Below are positions 24,014 to 31,884 of a DNA stretch of 64,000 nt, piece after piece. The notes beneath the pieces were generated by a model. That model did no database searches, was not told where the DNA came from, and was given only the letters and a program-made list of their open reading frames with translations. Source of the DNA: Chryseobacterium scophthalmum (GTDB lineage Bacteria; Bacteroidota; Bacteroidia; Flavobacteriales; Weeksellaceae). The translations under genes and the position numbers were made by a program. Position 1 is the first letter of the stretch, and each line of letters begins with the position of its first letter. The stretch covers positions 1 through 64,000 of the forward strand of contig NZ_FSRQ01000003.1 in assembly GCF_900143185.1 (NCBI RefSeq). The letters run 5' to 3'.

Positions 24014-24144
24014 TTTTGATGTAAAATTCTTTTCGTCATTACAAGTGCAAAGTAATTTTACTTAACAAATGCTTCGACAAGCTCAGCATGACATCGCTAA
24101 TACTAACTGTTTCGGCGCTCGCTTCGCTCGCGCCTCTATTTTAT

Positions 24145-24441
24145 TTATTCAACTCCAACAGACTTTAAAAACTCTACTTTATGAGAATCATTAAGTCCGC
24201 TTTCGTCTCTTACTCTTTGAAATTCTTTGAAGGACGGAATATTTAAAACCATATTCTGCACTTCTTCGTTTTCATAATTTGAAAAATGAACAAATGTAAC
24301 GCCGTCTTCTTTTACAAAAACTTTATACTCAAATTTTGATTGATCCAAATTTTTAAAATCATTCAAAAACTTCTGAATATTGTTTTTGTTTTCAGAAACA
24401 AACTCAGGTTTTACAGTATAAGTTACGATTACATTGATCAT
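24145..24441 (-). CDS. Antibiotic biosynthesis monooxygenase-like small protein
   Basis: A 98-residue protein with the ferredoxin-like pattern of the dimeric alpha-beta barrel (ABM) family: an N-terminal strand MINVIVTYTVKPEF, a helix, a YKVFVKEDGVTFVHFSNYEN pair of strands and a late helix. No catalytic residue can be named, and many members have unknown substrates. It lies 46 bases downstream of the TIR gene on the same strand and is bracketed by copies of an 18-base repeat. Confidence 0.7.
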   Translation of the reverse strand: MINVIVTYTVKPEFVSENKNNIQKFLNDFKNLDQSKFEYKVFVKEDGVTFVHFSNYENEEVQNMVLNIPSFKEFQRVRDESGLNDSHKVEFLKSVGVE

Positions 24442-24455
24442 ATTTTATTTTTTTA

Positions 24456-24473
24456 GTCATTGCGAGGAACGAA
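24456..24473. repeat. 18-bp direct repeat, copy 2
   Basis: GTCATTGCGAGGAACGAA, identical to 23880-23897, located between the ABM-like gene and the TIR gene. Here it continues with GCAATCT, the full form of the dispersed repeat. Confidence 0.85.
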
Positions 24474-24487
24474 GCAATCTTATGTTT

Positions 24488-25204
24488 TTACGCTTTAATT
24501 AATGTATCTTCAGGAGTGACCAATTCTGCTAATTTAGCGGCTATTTCTTCCATTGTATCCTCTGTAGTACTTAAACCACTTCTTGATCCAAGTAAAGGAC
24601 TAACGTCACGTAAATTGTCATAAGTTGTATTGTGTACAATTGGAATTAGCAAATCACGCGCTAATAAAGCAGATAGTTCTTTATCTGCAATTCCAGCATT
24701 GTTAATGCGTTCAAGAAATGATGGTGTAACCAACACGATACCTACTTTAGACTTTGCTAATCCTCTATCAATTTCACGCATTAAAGGAGAACCTAATAAA
24801 ACATCTTTTTCGCTAAACCACACAGAAACACCTTTAGATTCCAATAAATCGTGTAAATCTTTCGCTGGTCCTTTACGATCGTCCCAAGCATGACAAAGAA
24901 AAACATCACGTAAGTCGGGTAAAATAGAACGTTTTACAACATTTTCACGAACAGGTGTTAGAGTTCGTATTTCTTCTGGCGTGTATAATATTGTTGAGTT
25001 AGATGAAGACCATCGAGCTTTTACACTTCTTGATCTATTACCACTACTGCTTCCTGAGCTACCTGAAGGAGAGGAATATGAATAAGACGGTGACGAGTAA
25101 GATGGTGAGTAATAACTACGGTTGTAACGACTACTACACGCAGGACAGTTTTCTGCTGCGCTTGCGGAACGGTGTCCATAACGGGGAGCTGTACATCTTG
25201 CCAT
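24488..25204 (-). CDS. TIR-domain protein with N-terminal Cys/His motif
   Basis: A 238-residue protein in three parts. Residues 1-23 carry Cys4, His11, Cys20 and Cys23 (AENCPAC), a possible zinc knuckle. Residues 24-60 are a Ser/Tyr/Pro/Gly-rich linker. Residues 98 to about 210 form a TIR domain: DVFLCHAWDD, LLESKGVSVWFSEKDVLLG, a strand GIVLVTPSFL, and ADKELSALLA with Glu176 where bacterial TIR NADases keep their catalytic Glu. The expected activity is NAD+ cleavage or cyclic ADP-ribose-type signal production; not proven here. It begins 18 bases after nrdB and separates nrdB from nrdA. Arg codons are often CGT (R8, R12, R26, R29, R86, R92, R99), unlike the AGA-rich neighbours, which suggests transfer. 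I recall near-identical architectures in distant phyla. Confidence 0.88.
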   Translation of the reverse strand: MARCTAPRYGHRSASAAENCPACSSRYNRSYYSPSYSSPSYSYSSPSGSSGSSSGNRSRSVKARWSSSNSTILYTPEEIRTLTPVRENVVKRSILPDLRDVFLCHAWDDRKGPAKDLHDLLESKGVSVWFSEKDVLLGSPLMREIDRGLAKSKVGIVLVTPSFLERINNAGIADKELSALLARDLLIPIVHNTTYDNLRDVSPLLGSRSGLSTTEDTMEEIAAKLAELVTPEDTLIKA

Positions 25205-25222
25205 TTTGATAATTTTTATAAA

Positions 25223-26197
25223 TTAAAATAAATCGTTCGCCGTAATACTCTTATCGTGCTTTGTATAATCTACCGGTCTTTTTGCAAAGAAATCATCCAT
25301 AGAGTTCGCAAAAACTTCCTCTTCGAACCAAACCATCGGTCTGTATTGTTCCGGAGTGATGTTGTAACGAGTTGCCATATTGATTTTCTTTAAACTGTCG
25401 TCAACACGGTATTTCATAAAGTTTAACAAGTCTTCTTTTGTGAAAAAATTAAATTCACCCATTTCAAAAATCCATTCGATGATTTCACCTTCCAATTCGA
25501 TAGATTGGTCAACCAAAGTGTAAATATCTTCAATATCAGAATCAGTCAAAAGATCAGGTTGCTCTTCACGGATTTTATTGATCAGATAAATACCTGCATT
25601 GGCGTGAATCTGCTCATCAATAGAAGTCCAAGCGATGATATTGGAAACATTTTTCATGTATCCTTTGAATCTTGTGAAAGAAAGAATGATTGCAAATTGT
25701 GAGAAAAGCGAAACGTTTTCTATCAAAATACTGAATAACAAAAGAGAAGACACATACTCTTTTGGAGTGGTAGAATTGGCGTGCTTCAAAACATTTGATA
25801 GGAAGTCGATTCTCTTTTTAAGAGCCGGAACTTCTACAACGTGAGTAAATGCTTCATTGTAACCCAGAACTTCAAGCAAACGAGAGTATGCTTCAGAATG
25901 ACGGAATTCGCACTCTGCAAAAGTAGCTCCAAGACCGTTAAGCTCAGGTTTTGGCATGTGGTTGTAAAGATTTCCCCAAAAAGTTTTTACCGAAACTTCA
26001 ATCTGGGCGATCGCTAAAAGTGCATTTTTTACAGCATTTTTTTCGTGCGGCTCAAGCTGCGACTGAAAATCCTGAACGTCTGCCGTGAAATCTACTTCCG
26101 AGTGTACCCAAAACGATTTGTTGATAGCTTCTGTAAACTGAAGAACTTCAGGGTACTCAAATGGCTTGTAACTAATTCTTTTATCGAAAATTCCCAT
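25223..26197 (-). CDS. nrdB: Ribonucleoside-diphosphate reductase beta subunit
   Basis: Radical-generating subunit of class I ribonucleotide reductase, 324 residues. The ferritin-like metal site is visible: Glu67 region (AIAQIEVSV), Glu97 and His100 in ECEFRHSEAYSRLLE, and a second pair in DEQIHANAGIYLI. Tyr104, seven residues after Glu97, sits at the position of the E. coli radical Tyr122, so a tyrosyl radical enzyme is expected. It is the first gene of the minus-strand group; the TIR gene follows after 18 bases and nrdA only much later. Confidence 0.96.
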   Translation of the reverse strand: MGIFDKRISYKPFEYPEVLQFTEAINKSFWVHSEVDFTADVQDFQSQLEPHEKNAVKNALLAIAQIEVSVKTFWGNLYNHMPKPELNGLGATFAECEFRHSEAYSRLLEVLGYNEAFTHVVEVPALKKRIDFLSNVLKHANSTTPKEYVSSLLLFSILIENVSLFSQFAIILSFTRFKGYMKNVSNIIAWTSIDEQIHANAGIYLINKIREEQPDLLTDSDIEDIYTLVDQSIELEGEIIEWIFEMGEFNFFTKEDLLNFMKYRVDDSLKKINMATRYNITPEQYRPMVWFEEEVFANSMDDFFAKRPVDYTKHDKSITANDLF

Positions 26198-26629
26198 ATT
26201 ATAAATTTTATGTCTTTTGTTTTGTCAAAAATAAAATTCTACAAATACAACCGTTGAAATGATAAGTATTTGATTTTTTGAAAGTTAATAAAGTGATTTT
26301 TTTATCTTGATCAGCAATTACTTTCTTTCAGAATCTACCTACAAAGTTAGAAAACAGAAGCCTATTTTAAAAGGGGTAAAGAGTAATTGGCTGACTTTTA
26401 ACCTTAAAAGTTTTCCACATTTACATGAAACACCCTTTACCATTGGGTTAGAGGAACTTAAGTGCCGGAAACAAATTGTTGACGTTGATTTCGATTAAAC
26501 AATATTTTTTAATAAACTGATATTTAATAATTTATGTATTAAACAGGCGTAAAATGAAAAGAATTTTTTAATCTTGTAACAAAATGAGAATAGTGGCTAC
26601 TTATTAAGACATAAAACATCCAAAGCTTA
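26198..26629. other. Intergenic region between nrdB and the ABC operon
   Basis: 430 bases between divergent genes. A minus-strand -7 element for nrdB is present at 26226-26233. The rest is AT-rich; a short open frame at 26307-26498 has no family features or leader, so it is not called. A weak pairing of GGTAAAG (about 26375) with CTTTACC (about 26433) may be chance. No plus-strand promoter could be assigned with confidence. Confidence 0.5.
26226..26233 (-). promoter_or_regulatory. nrdB promoter -7 element (TATTTTTG)
   Basis: On the minus strand TATTTTTG matches TAnnTTTG, 28 bases upstream of the nrdB ATG at 26197. Confidence 0.5.
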
Positions 26630-27319
26630 ATGTTAGTAATTCAGGATCTCAATAAATCATACGACACGGGCAAGAGTAAACTGCACGTTCTCAAAGGAAT
26701 TAACCTCAATATCTCTGAAGGTGAATTTGTCTCTATTATGGGAAGTTCAGGTTCCGGAAAATCAACTTTGCTGAATATTATCGGAATTTTGGATGAAAAA
26801 GATTCAGGTACTTATGAGCTGGATGGAATTCCTATCGAACACCTAAATGAAGTGAAAGCTGCAGAATACCGGTCAAAATTTCTGGGATTTGTATTTCAGT
26901 CTTTCAATTTGATTGGGTACAAAACGGCTATAGAAAATGTAGCGCTTCCTTTATACTATCAAAATGTTTCAAGAAAAGAAAGAAACCAAAAGGCTTTAGA
27001 ATATTTGGAGAAAGTAGGATTGGCACAATGGGCAAATCACTTACCGAATGAACTTTCTGGTGGACAAAAACAGAGAGTTGCCATTGCAAGAGCATTAATT
27101 ACAGATCCAAAAGTAATTCTTGCCGATGAACCAACCGGAGCATTAGATTCAAAAACCACGCATGATATTATGAAGCTTCTTCAGGATATCAACAACGAAG
27201 GAAAAACAATCATCGTTGTAACCCACGAACCTGATGTTGCCGCTCAAACCAAAAGAAATGTCATCTTACGAGACGGAATTATAGAAAGTGATGAGTTTAT
27301 AAAGCAGATTGTGCTTTAA
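26630..27319 (+). CDS. ABC transporter ATP-binding protein (MacB/LolD type)
   Basis: A 229-residue ATPase that would drive the two FtsX-family permeases downstream. Seen: Walker [10 protein letters not shown] at about 38-46, Q-loop [18 protein letters not shown], signature [15 protein letters not shown], Walker [14 protein letters not shown], and the switch His in VVTHEPDVA. The SFNLI..KTA.ENV pattern is typical of the MacB/LolD/HrtA-like 'type VII' exporters that act on periplasmic substrates. The downstream operon includes two permeases and a HlyD-like fusion protein, consistent with an export or lipoprotein-handling machine. Confidence 0.93.
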   Translation: MLVIQDLNKSYDTGKSKLHVLKGINLNISEGEFVSIMGSSGSGKSTLLNIIGILDEKDSGTYELDGIPIEHLNEVKAAEYRSKFLGFVFQSFNLIGYKTAIENVALPLYYQNVSRKERNQKALEYLEKVGLAQWANHLPNELSGGQKQRVAIARALITDPKVILADEPTGALDSKTTHDIMKLLQDINNEGKTIIVVTHEPDVAAQTKRNVILRDGIIESDEFIKQIVL

Positions 27320-27328
27320 AGGTGAATT

Positions 27329-27361
27329 GTGAATAGTCAATTTTGCTTCGCAAGTGAATTT
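27329..27361. repeat. 33-bp direct repeat, left copy
   Basis: Starts GTGAATAGTCAATTTTGCTT and matches 27768-27800 in 31 of 33 positions. It begins 9 bases after the ATPase stop codon and lies on the left of the four-helix-bundle gene. It holds a small TTGC-TTC-GCAA hairpin. Confidence 0.85.
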
Positions 27362-27417
27362 ACAAGCAATTTTAATAATTATAAAATAAGCACAAATGAA
27401 TTTTAAAATGAGAAAAA

Positions 27418-27768
27418 ATGTTTTTAAATCTCAATCATTATAAAATTGATGTTTACAAATCGGCACGAGAGTTAAGATTTGAATGTTATAAAATATTAAA
27501 TAGACTTCCAATTGAAGAAAAATTTAATTTAAAAGATCAGATACGAAGAGCCTCAACATCTGTAGTACTGAATATCACAGAAGGGTGTTCAAGAAAATCT
27601 GAGACGGAAAGAAAAAGGTATTTTGAAATAGCAAGAGGTTCTGTTATAGAATTAGATTCTTGTTTTGATATTATTTTTGAATCCGAATATCTTACTTTAA
27701 ATGATATGGAAAAGGCTGGAAGTAAATTAAAAACATCATTTATTCTTTTGAGTGGAATGTTGAAATAG
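27418..27768 (+). CDS. Four-helix-bundle protein (23S rRNA IVS-type)
   Basis: A 116-residue protein of the TIGR02436 'four helix bundle' family, first described as the protein encoded in intervening sequences of 23S rRNA genes. Seen: YKIDVYKSARELRFECYKI, then a basic LKDQIRRASTSVVLNITEG (the family hallmark), RYFEIARGSVIELDS and a final helix. Its biochemical role is not known. It sits between the ABC ATPase and the first permease and is flanked by 33-bp direct repeats, the right copy overlapping its stop codon, which suggests it came in as a cassette. Codon use is not clearly different from the neighbours. Confidence 0.9.
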   Translation: MFLNLNHYKIDVYKSARELRFECYKILNRLPIEEKFNLKDQIRRASTSVVLNITEGCSRKSETERKRYFEIARGSVIELDSCFDIIFESEYLTLNDMEKAGSKLKTSFILLSGMLK

Positions 27769-27800
27769 TGAATGGTCAATTTTGCTTCGCTAGTGAATTT
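27768..27800. repeat. 33-bp direct repeat, right copy
   Basis: Starts GTGAATGGTCAATTTTGCTT; two mismatches to 27329-27361. The first base is also the last base of the four-helix-bundle stop codon. Confidence 0.85.
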
Positions 27801-27892
27801 TTGAAGAGTTAAAATTAAAAATTGACTTGAAGAAATTGACAATTGACATTAAAAAATAATTGACTTTTTTACAAAGTAAAAAAAACAAAAAT

Positions 27893-29122
27893 ATGTTTGA
27901 CCTAGATCGTTGGCAGGAAATATTCAGTTCAATTCGCAGTAATGTATTGCGAACGGTGCTTTCGGGCTTTACCGTGGCTTTGGGTCTGTTTATTTTTATT
28001 GTTCTTTTCGGAATTGGGAAAGGTTTGCAGAATGCTTTCACCGAAGGTTTTGCAAGAGATGCCCAAAACCTGATTTCTATTTTTACAGGAAAAACAACGA
28101 TTGCTTACAATGGTTTGCAGTCTGACCGACAAGTTACAATGGATAATGATGATTACGATTTCTTGATTAATAACGACAAAGAAAAAGTAGGATATTCTTC
28201 GCCAAGATATACAGCAAATTTGATGGTAAAATACGGCAAAGAGAGCGGTAATTATCAGATTAACGGAGCCGATACCGAAGAGAAATATATCGAAAACCGA
28301 AAAATGTTGGAAGGTCGCTATCTTTCACCGATGGATTTGCAACGTAAACAAAATGTTGCGGTTATTGGTAGAATGGTACAGCGGGATTTGATTAAAAACG
28401 GAAGTCCGGTTGGTAAAGATTTAGATATCAACGGAACGATGTTTAAAATAGTCGGTGTTTTTTCTGACGATGGCGGAGATTGGGATGAAAGACATATTTC
28501 TATTCCGATTACCACTTTGCAGCAGATGAAAAAAGGTTCAGATACGGTAAGTACGGTGTATATCGCTTATAATGAAAATTTGAATCCGGAGCAGGCAATA
28601 AAATATGGTGATGAACTGAAAAGCCGTTTAAAATCCAGGAAAAATGTTTCTCCTGATGACGAAAATGGAGTTCGCGTCTGGAACAACGCCCAAAACATGA
28701 GCGATACTTTTACGTTTATGGCTGTTCTTACCGGAATTGTAGGTTTTATCGGTATCGGAACTTTATTGGCAGGAATTATCGGGATCAGCAACATCATGGT
28801 GTATATCGTAAAAGAACGAACCAAAGAAATCGGTGTACGAAAAGCGATCGGCGCAAAACCGGGAAGTATTGTCGCATTGATTGTTCAGGAAAGTGTTGTG
28901 ATTACTGTTGTTTCAGGATTTGTAGGCGTTGGATTGGGAGTTTTAGCTTTAAATTTAATTGGAGATAATTTAGAAGAATATTTTATTAAAAATCCAAGTG
29001 TAGGTTGGTTTGAAATTATTGCCGCGTTTATTGCTTTGGTATTTTCAGGTTTGATTGCCGGATTTGTTCCCGCTTACAGAGCTTCGAAAATTAAACCGAT
29101 TGAAGCATTAAGAACAGAATAA
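27893..29122 (+). CDS. ABC transporter permease, MacB-PCD/FtsX type (1)
   Basis: A 409-residue permease. The start at 27893 (MFDLDRWQE) is chosen over an in-frame ATG 33 bases upstream because it gives the usual short cytoplasmic N-terminus before the first membrane helix (about 20-44). A large periplasmic MacB-type core domain follows, then three membrane helices in the last 130 residues, with the FtsX hallmark VKERTKEIGVRKAIGAKPGS and a final AYRASKIKPIEALRTE. It works with the ATPase at 26630-27319 and the paired permease below. Confidence 0.92.
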   Translation: MFDLDRWQEIFSSIRSNVLRTVLSGFTVALGLFIFIVLFGIGKGLQNAFTEGFARDAQNLISIFTGKTTIAYNGLQSDRQVTMDNDDYDFLINNDKEKVGYSSPRYTANLMVKYGKESGNYQINGADTEEKYIENRKMLEGRYLSPMDLQRKQNVAVIGRMVQRDLIKNGSPVGKDLDINGTMFKIVGVFSDDGGDWDERHISIPITTLQQMKKGSDTVSTVYIAYNENLNPEQAIKYGDELKSRLKSRKNVSPDDENGVRVWNNAQNMSDTFTFMAVLTGIVGFIGIGTLLAGIIGISNIMVYIVKERTKEIGVRKAIGAKPGSIVALIVQESVVITVVSGFVGVGLGVLALNLIGDNLEEYFIKNPSVGWFEIIAAFIALVFSGLIAGFVPAYRASKIKPIEALRTE

Positions 29123-29126
29123 TTAA

Positions 29127-29160
29127 AAAACTCGAAACACGGAACTCAAACCCCGAAACG
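29127..29160 (+). repeat. CTCGAAAC-type intergenic repeat
   Basis: AAAAACTCGAAACACGGAAC and the following bases to CCCCGAAAC lie between the two permease genes. The stretch matches a segment inside valS (8862-8895) in 29 of 34 positions. Confidence 0.65.
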
Positions 29161-29170
29161 AATTAAAAAA

Positions 29171-30439
29171 ATGAACATTTTATTTAAAAAAGATACATGG
29201 CAGGAGATTTATTATTCACTCAAGAATAATAAGCTTCGTACGTTTCTTACCATGATTGGCGTGGGTTGGGGAATGTTCCTTTATGTAGTTTTACTGGGTT
29301 CTGCAAAAGGAATGGAAAACGGTTTTGATAAATTGTTTTCAGGTTTTGCAACGAATTCTATTTTTCTTTGGGCGCAAAATACTTCGATTCCTTATGAAGG
29401 CTTTCCGAAAGGAAGGCAAATGAATCTGAAACTTCAGGATATCGATATGTTGCAGCGAAAAGTGAATGAAATTGAATATATCTCTCCAAAAAACTCAAGA
29501 GGTAATTTTGGATCTGCAGGCGAACAAATGTCGAGAAACGGAAAGACTGCAACCTATAATTTAAACGGAGATTATCCGATCGGGAATAAAATTTCAGAGA
29601 AAAAACTGATTTACGGAAGATATCTTAACGATGCAGATGTTTCGCAAAATAAAAATGTAGCGGTAATTGGAGAAGAGGTTTACAAGAACTTTTTCGATTC
29701 TAAAAAGAAGGAAAATCCGATTGGAAAATCAATCAATGTAAAAGGAATTTTCTTTAATGTAATCGGAGTTTTCAGAGTAAAAAAAGGAGGCGGAATGGAT
29801 AATGATCAAACTGTTTTTATCCCACTTTCTACATTCACCAAAATATTTAACGACGGAGATAATGTAGATGTTTTTGCGATTGTAAGCAAGCCGAATGCAG
29901 ATGTAAATTTCGTAGAAGATAAAGTAAAAGACGAGCTGAAAAAGAAAAATCAGGTTTCACCGGAAGATACCAATGCTTTCGGAAGTTTTAATCTTGGAAA
30001 AGAATTTAAAAAACTGACCGGATTTTTGAGTGGAATGCAGCTTTTAACCATCATTGTAGGAACATTAACGATTCTTGCAGGAGTTATTGCCATTTCAAAC
30101 ATCTTGTTGATTACGGTAAAAGAAAGAACCAAAGAAATTGGGATCAGAAGAGCTTTAGGCGCAAAACCTTCGGAAGTAAGAAACCAAATTCTTCTGGAAA
30201 GTGTTGTGATTACATTAAGTTCAGGTTTACTCGGATTTATTTTTGGAATTTTTGTTTTGATGATTGCAAATTCGTTAACACAAAATCAGGATGATTTTCC
30301 GTTTTATAATCCAACAGTAAACTATGGAAATGTTTTCAGTGCAATGGCGGTGATGGTGATTTTAGGTTTAATTATCGGAATGATTCCTGCACAAAGAGCG
30401 GTAAAAATACGTCCGATTGAAGCATTGAGAAGTGAATAA
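29171..30439 (+). CDS. ABC transporter permease, MacB-PCD/FtsX type (2)
   Basis: A 422-residue paralogue of the preceding permease with the same order: one N-terminal membrane helix (about 20-44), a periplasmic core, and three C-terminal helices. Hallmarks are VKERTKEIGIRRALGAKPSE and the end VKIRPIEALRSE. The two permeases probably form a heterodimer. It overlaps no gene, and the metallopeptidase gene follows after 3 bases. Confidence 0.92.
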   Translation: MNILFKKDTWQEIYYSLKNNKLRTFLTMIGVGWGMFLYVVLLGSAKGMENGFDKLFSGFATNSIFLWAQNTSIPYEGFPKGRQMNLKLQDIDMLQRKVNEIEYISPKNSRGNFGSAGEQMSRNGKTATYNLNGDYPIGNKISEKKLIYGRYLNDADVSQNKNVAVIGEEVYKNFFDSKKKENPIGKSINVKGIFFNVIGVFRVKKGGGMDNDQTVFIPLSTFTKIFNDGDNVDVFAIVSKPNADVNFVEDKVKDELKKKNQVSPEDTNAFGSFNLGKEFKKLTGFLSGMQLLTIIVGTLTILAGVIAISNILLITVKERTKEIGIRRALGAKPSEVRNQILLESVVITLSSGLLGFIFGIFVLMIANSLTQNQDDFPFYNPTVNYGNVFSAMAVMVILGLIIGMIPAQRAVKIRPIEALRSE

Positions 30440-30442
30440 AGA

Positions 30443-31870
30443 ATGATAAAAAAAGCTTGTTTAATTCTGATTATTTTTTGCTTTAGTATTGCTAATGCAC
30501 AGAAAAGCGATTTTTTTATTTTTAAAGAAAGTGAGATATACAGTCTTTTCAATTTTATGGAGACGGCTGCTAAAAAACAAGGGACTTCTTCTAATTACAG
30601 AAAATATATTGAATCGAAATTATCTGATAATAAAGACTTTCAAAAGCTTGCCAATGATTTTAAATCTCTTAATTTTAATGAAGGCATCGTAAGGCAAGAT
30701 TATCCGCAGGGAAGAAACTATAGAAAGAGCTATTTGACATTATTGATTGTACAGTCATTAAAGTCTAAGGATTTAAACGATTTTAATGAAAGAATTACCG
30801 GACTTCTTCCTGTAAATGAACAGATGAAAATGTTTAATATTTTAAAAAATGCACAGCCTTATTTTCGAAAATATGTTTGGAATGATGGTGAATTAAAGAT
30901 GAAAAAACAGGTTGCTGCATTGGAAAAATATCAAGATTTAAGTTCTGAGATGTTTTTAAGGTTTAATAAATTTTATAAATCTTCCTGGAATCAACAAATA
31001 CCGTTTTATGTGACATTGTATCCTATTCCCGGAAAAAGCGGAAGTACAGTTTCTACACCGCATGGAAATGCTTTATGCATCGGAACTTTAACAGATACTA
31101 ATGATATTGAAGGAACTTTGAGCGTAACGATGCACGAAATGTGCCATATATTGTACCAAGAACAAGATCGTGAAGTTCAGCTTGAACAGGAGAAGTATTT
31201 TAACGAAAATCCTTCAAAATATTCAAAACTGGCGTATTCTTATTTTAATGAAGCGGTTGCAACAGCTTTAGGAAATGGTTATGCATGGAAAGTTCTTAAG
31301 AAAGGAGTTTTGGATAAAGGTGATTGGTATAATAATCCTACAATTAATCTTTTTGCGAAAGCCATTTATTCGATAACAGAAAAATATCTTGAAGAAAATA
31401 AAACTATTGATAAAGCTTTTATTGATTATTCCATAAAAGTCTTTGGCGAAACTTTCCCAGATTCTATTTATGAGTATAATCAGAATTTTAATACAATTGA
31501 TATTTTTACGGATGATATCGAGGGCAATTATATCTTCGATAATTTCTTTGAATATTTTAATGCAAACAATGTCGGAGTAAGCAGTCCTATGAAAAACATT
31601 TCTAAAAGTCCAAAACTTTTGGAAGGTAACTCATCTTTTATTATCATTTTAGATAAACATCAGAAAGAATATCTGGAAGAATTAAAAATAGTATTTCCTG
31701 AAATTAAAAATATTAATTATGATGAGTCTATTCAGAATATCAGTTTTTTAGATTCAAAAGGAAGAATGATTGTGCTGCTTTTCATTAATAAAAAACAAGA
31801 TTTGAAAGCTGCGATGGAAAAGCTTTCAAAACACAAGAAAATAGAAAAAAATAAATTTATTCAATATTAA
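30443..31870 (+). CDS. Exported HExxH metallopeptidase-like protein
   Basis: A 475-residue protein with a signal peptide (MIKKACLILIIFCFSIANAQ). It carries a zinc-binding HEMCH (in SVTMHEMCHILYQE, about 231-244), followed some 35 residues later by YFNEAVATALGNG, where the Glu can be the third ligand, a gluzincin arrangement. The natural substrate is unknown, and I do not recognise a named family. It is tightly embedded in the ABC export operon (3 bases after permease 2, 14 before the HlyD-like gene), which suggests it acts on the exported product or on the envelope. Confidence 0.82.
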   Translation: MIKKACLILIIFCFSIANAQKSDFFIFKESEIYSLFNFMETAAKKQGTSSNYRKYIESKLSDNKDFQKLANDFKSLNFNEGIVRQDYPQGRNYRKSYLTLLIVQSLKSKDLNDFNERITGLLPVNEQMKMFNILKNAQPYFRKYVWNDGELKMKKQVAALEKYQDLSSEMFLRFNKFYKSSWNQQIPFYVTLYPIPGKSGSTVSTPHGNALCIGTLTDTNDIEGTLSVTMHEMCHILYQEQDREVQLEQEKYFNENPSKYSKLAYSYFNEAVATALGNGYAWKVLKKGVLDKGDWYNNPTINLFAKAIYSITEKYLEENKTIDKAFIDYSIKVFGETFPDSIYEYNQNFNTIDIFTDDIEGNYIFDNFFEYFNANNVGVSSPMKNISKSPKLLEGNSSFIIILDKHQKEYLEELKIVFPEIKNINYDESIQNISFLDSKGRMIVLLFINKKQDLKAAMEKLSKHKKIEKNKFIQY

Positions 31871-31884
31871 AATAAACTAGACAT

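Larger units (their letters stand above)
23652..24144. other. Repeat-rich intergenic block between nrdA and the ABM-like gene
   Basis: Almost 500 bases without a believable gene, built from at least five different short repeats: a hairpin element at 23699-23851, the 18-base unit GTCATTGCGAGGAACGAA at 23880-23897 (copied at 24456-24473), two GGCTAAAGCC hairpins (23912-23926 and 23948-23959), a 15-bp stem at 23981-24013, and the GCTTCGACAAGCTCAGCATG unit at 24071-24090. A final GC-rich GGCGCTCGCTTCGCTCGCGCC-like hairpin lies at 24114-24134. Any nrdA promoter must sit in this block. Confidence 0.75.

Noticed and set aside
26307..26498. 63-codon open frame before the ABC operon
   Set aside because: No family motif, no promoter or leader, and composition like the surrounding non-coding DNA.
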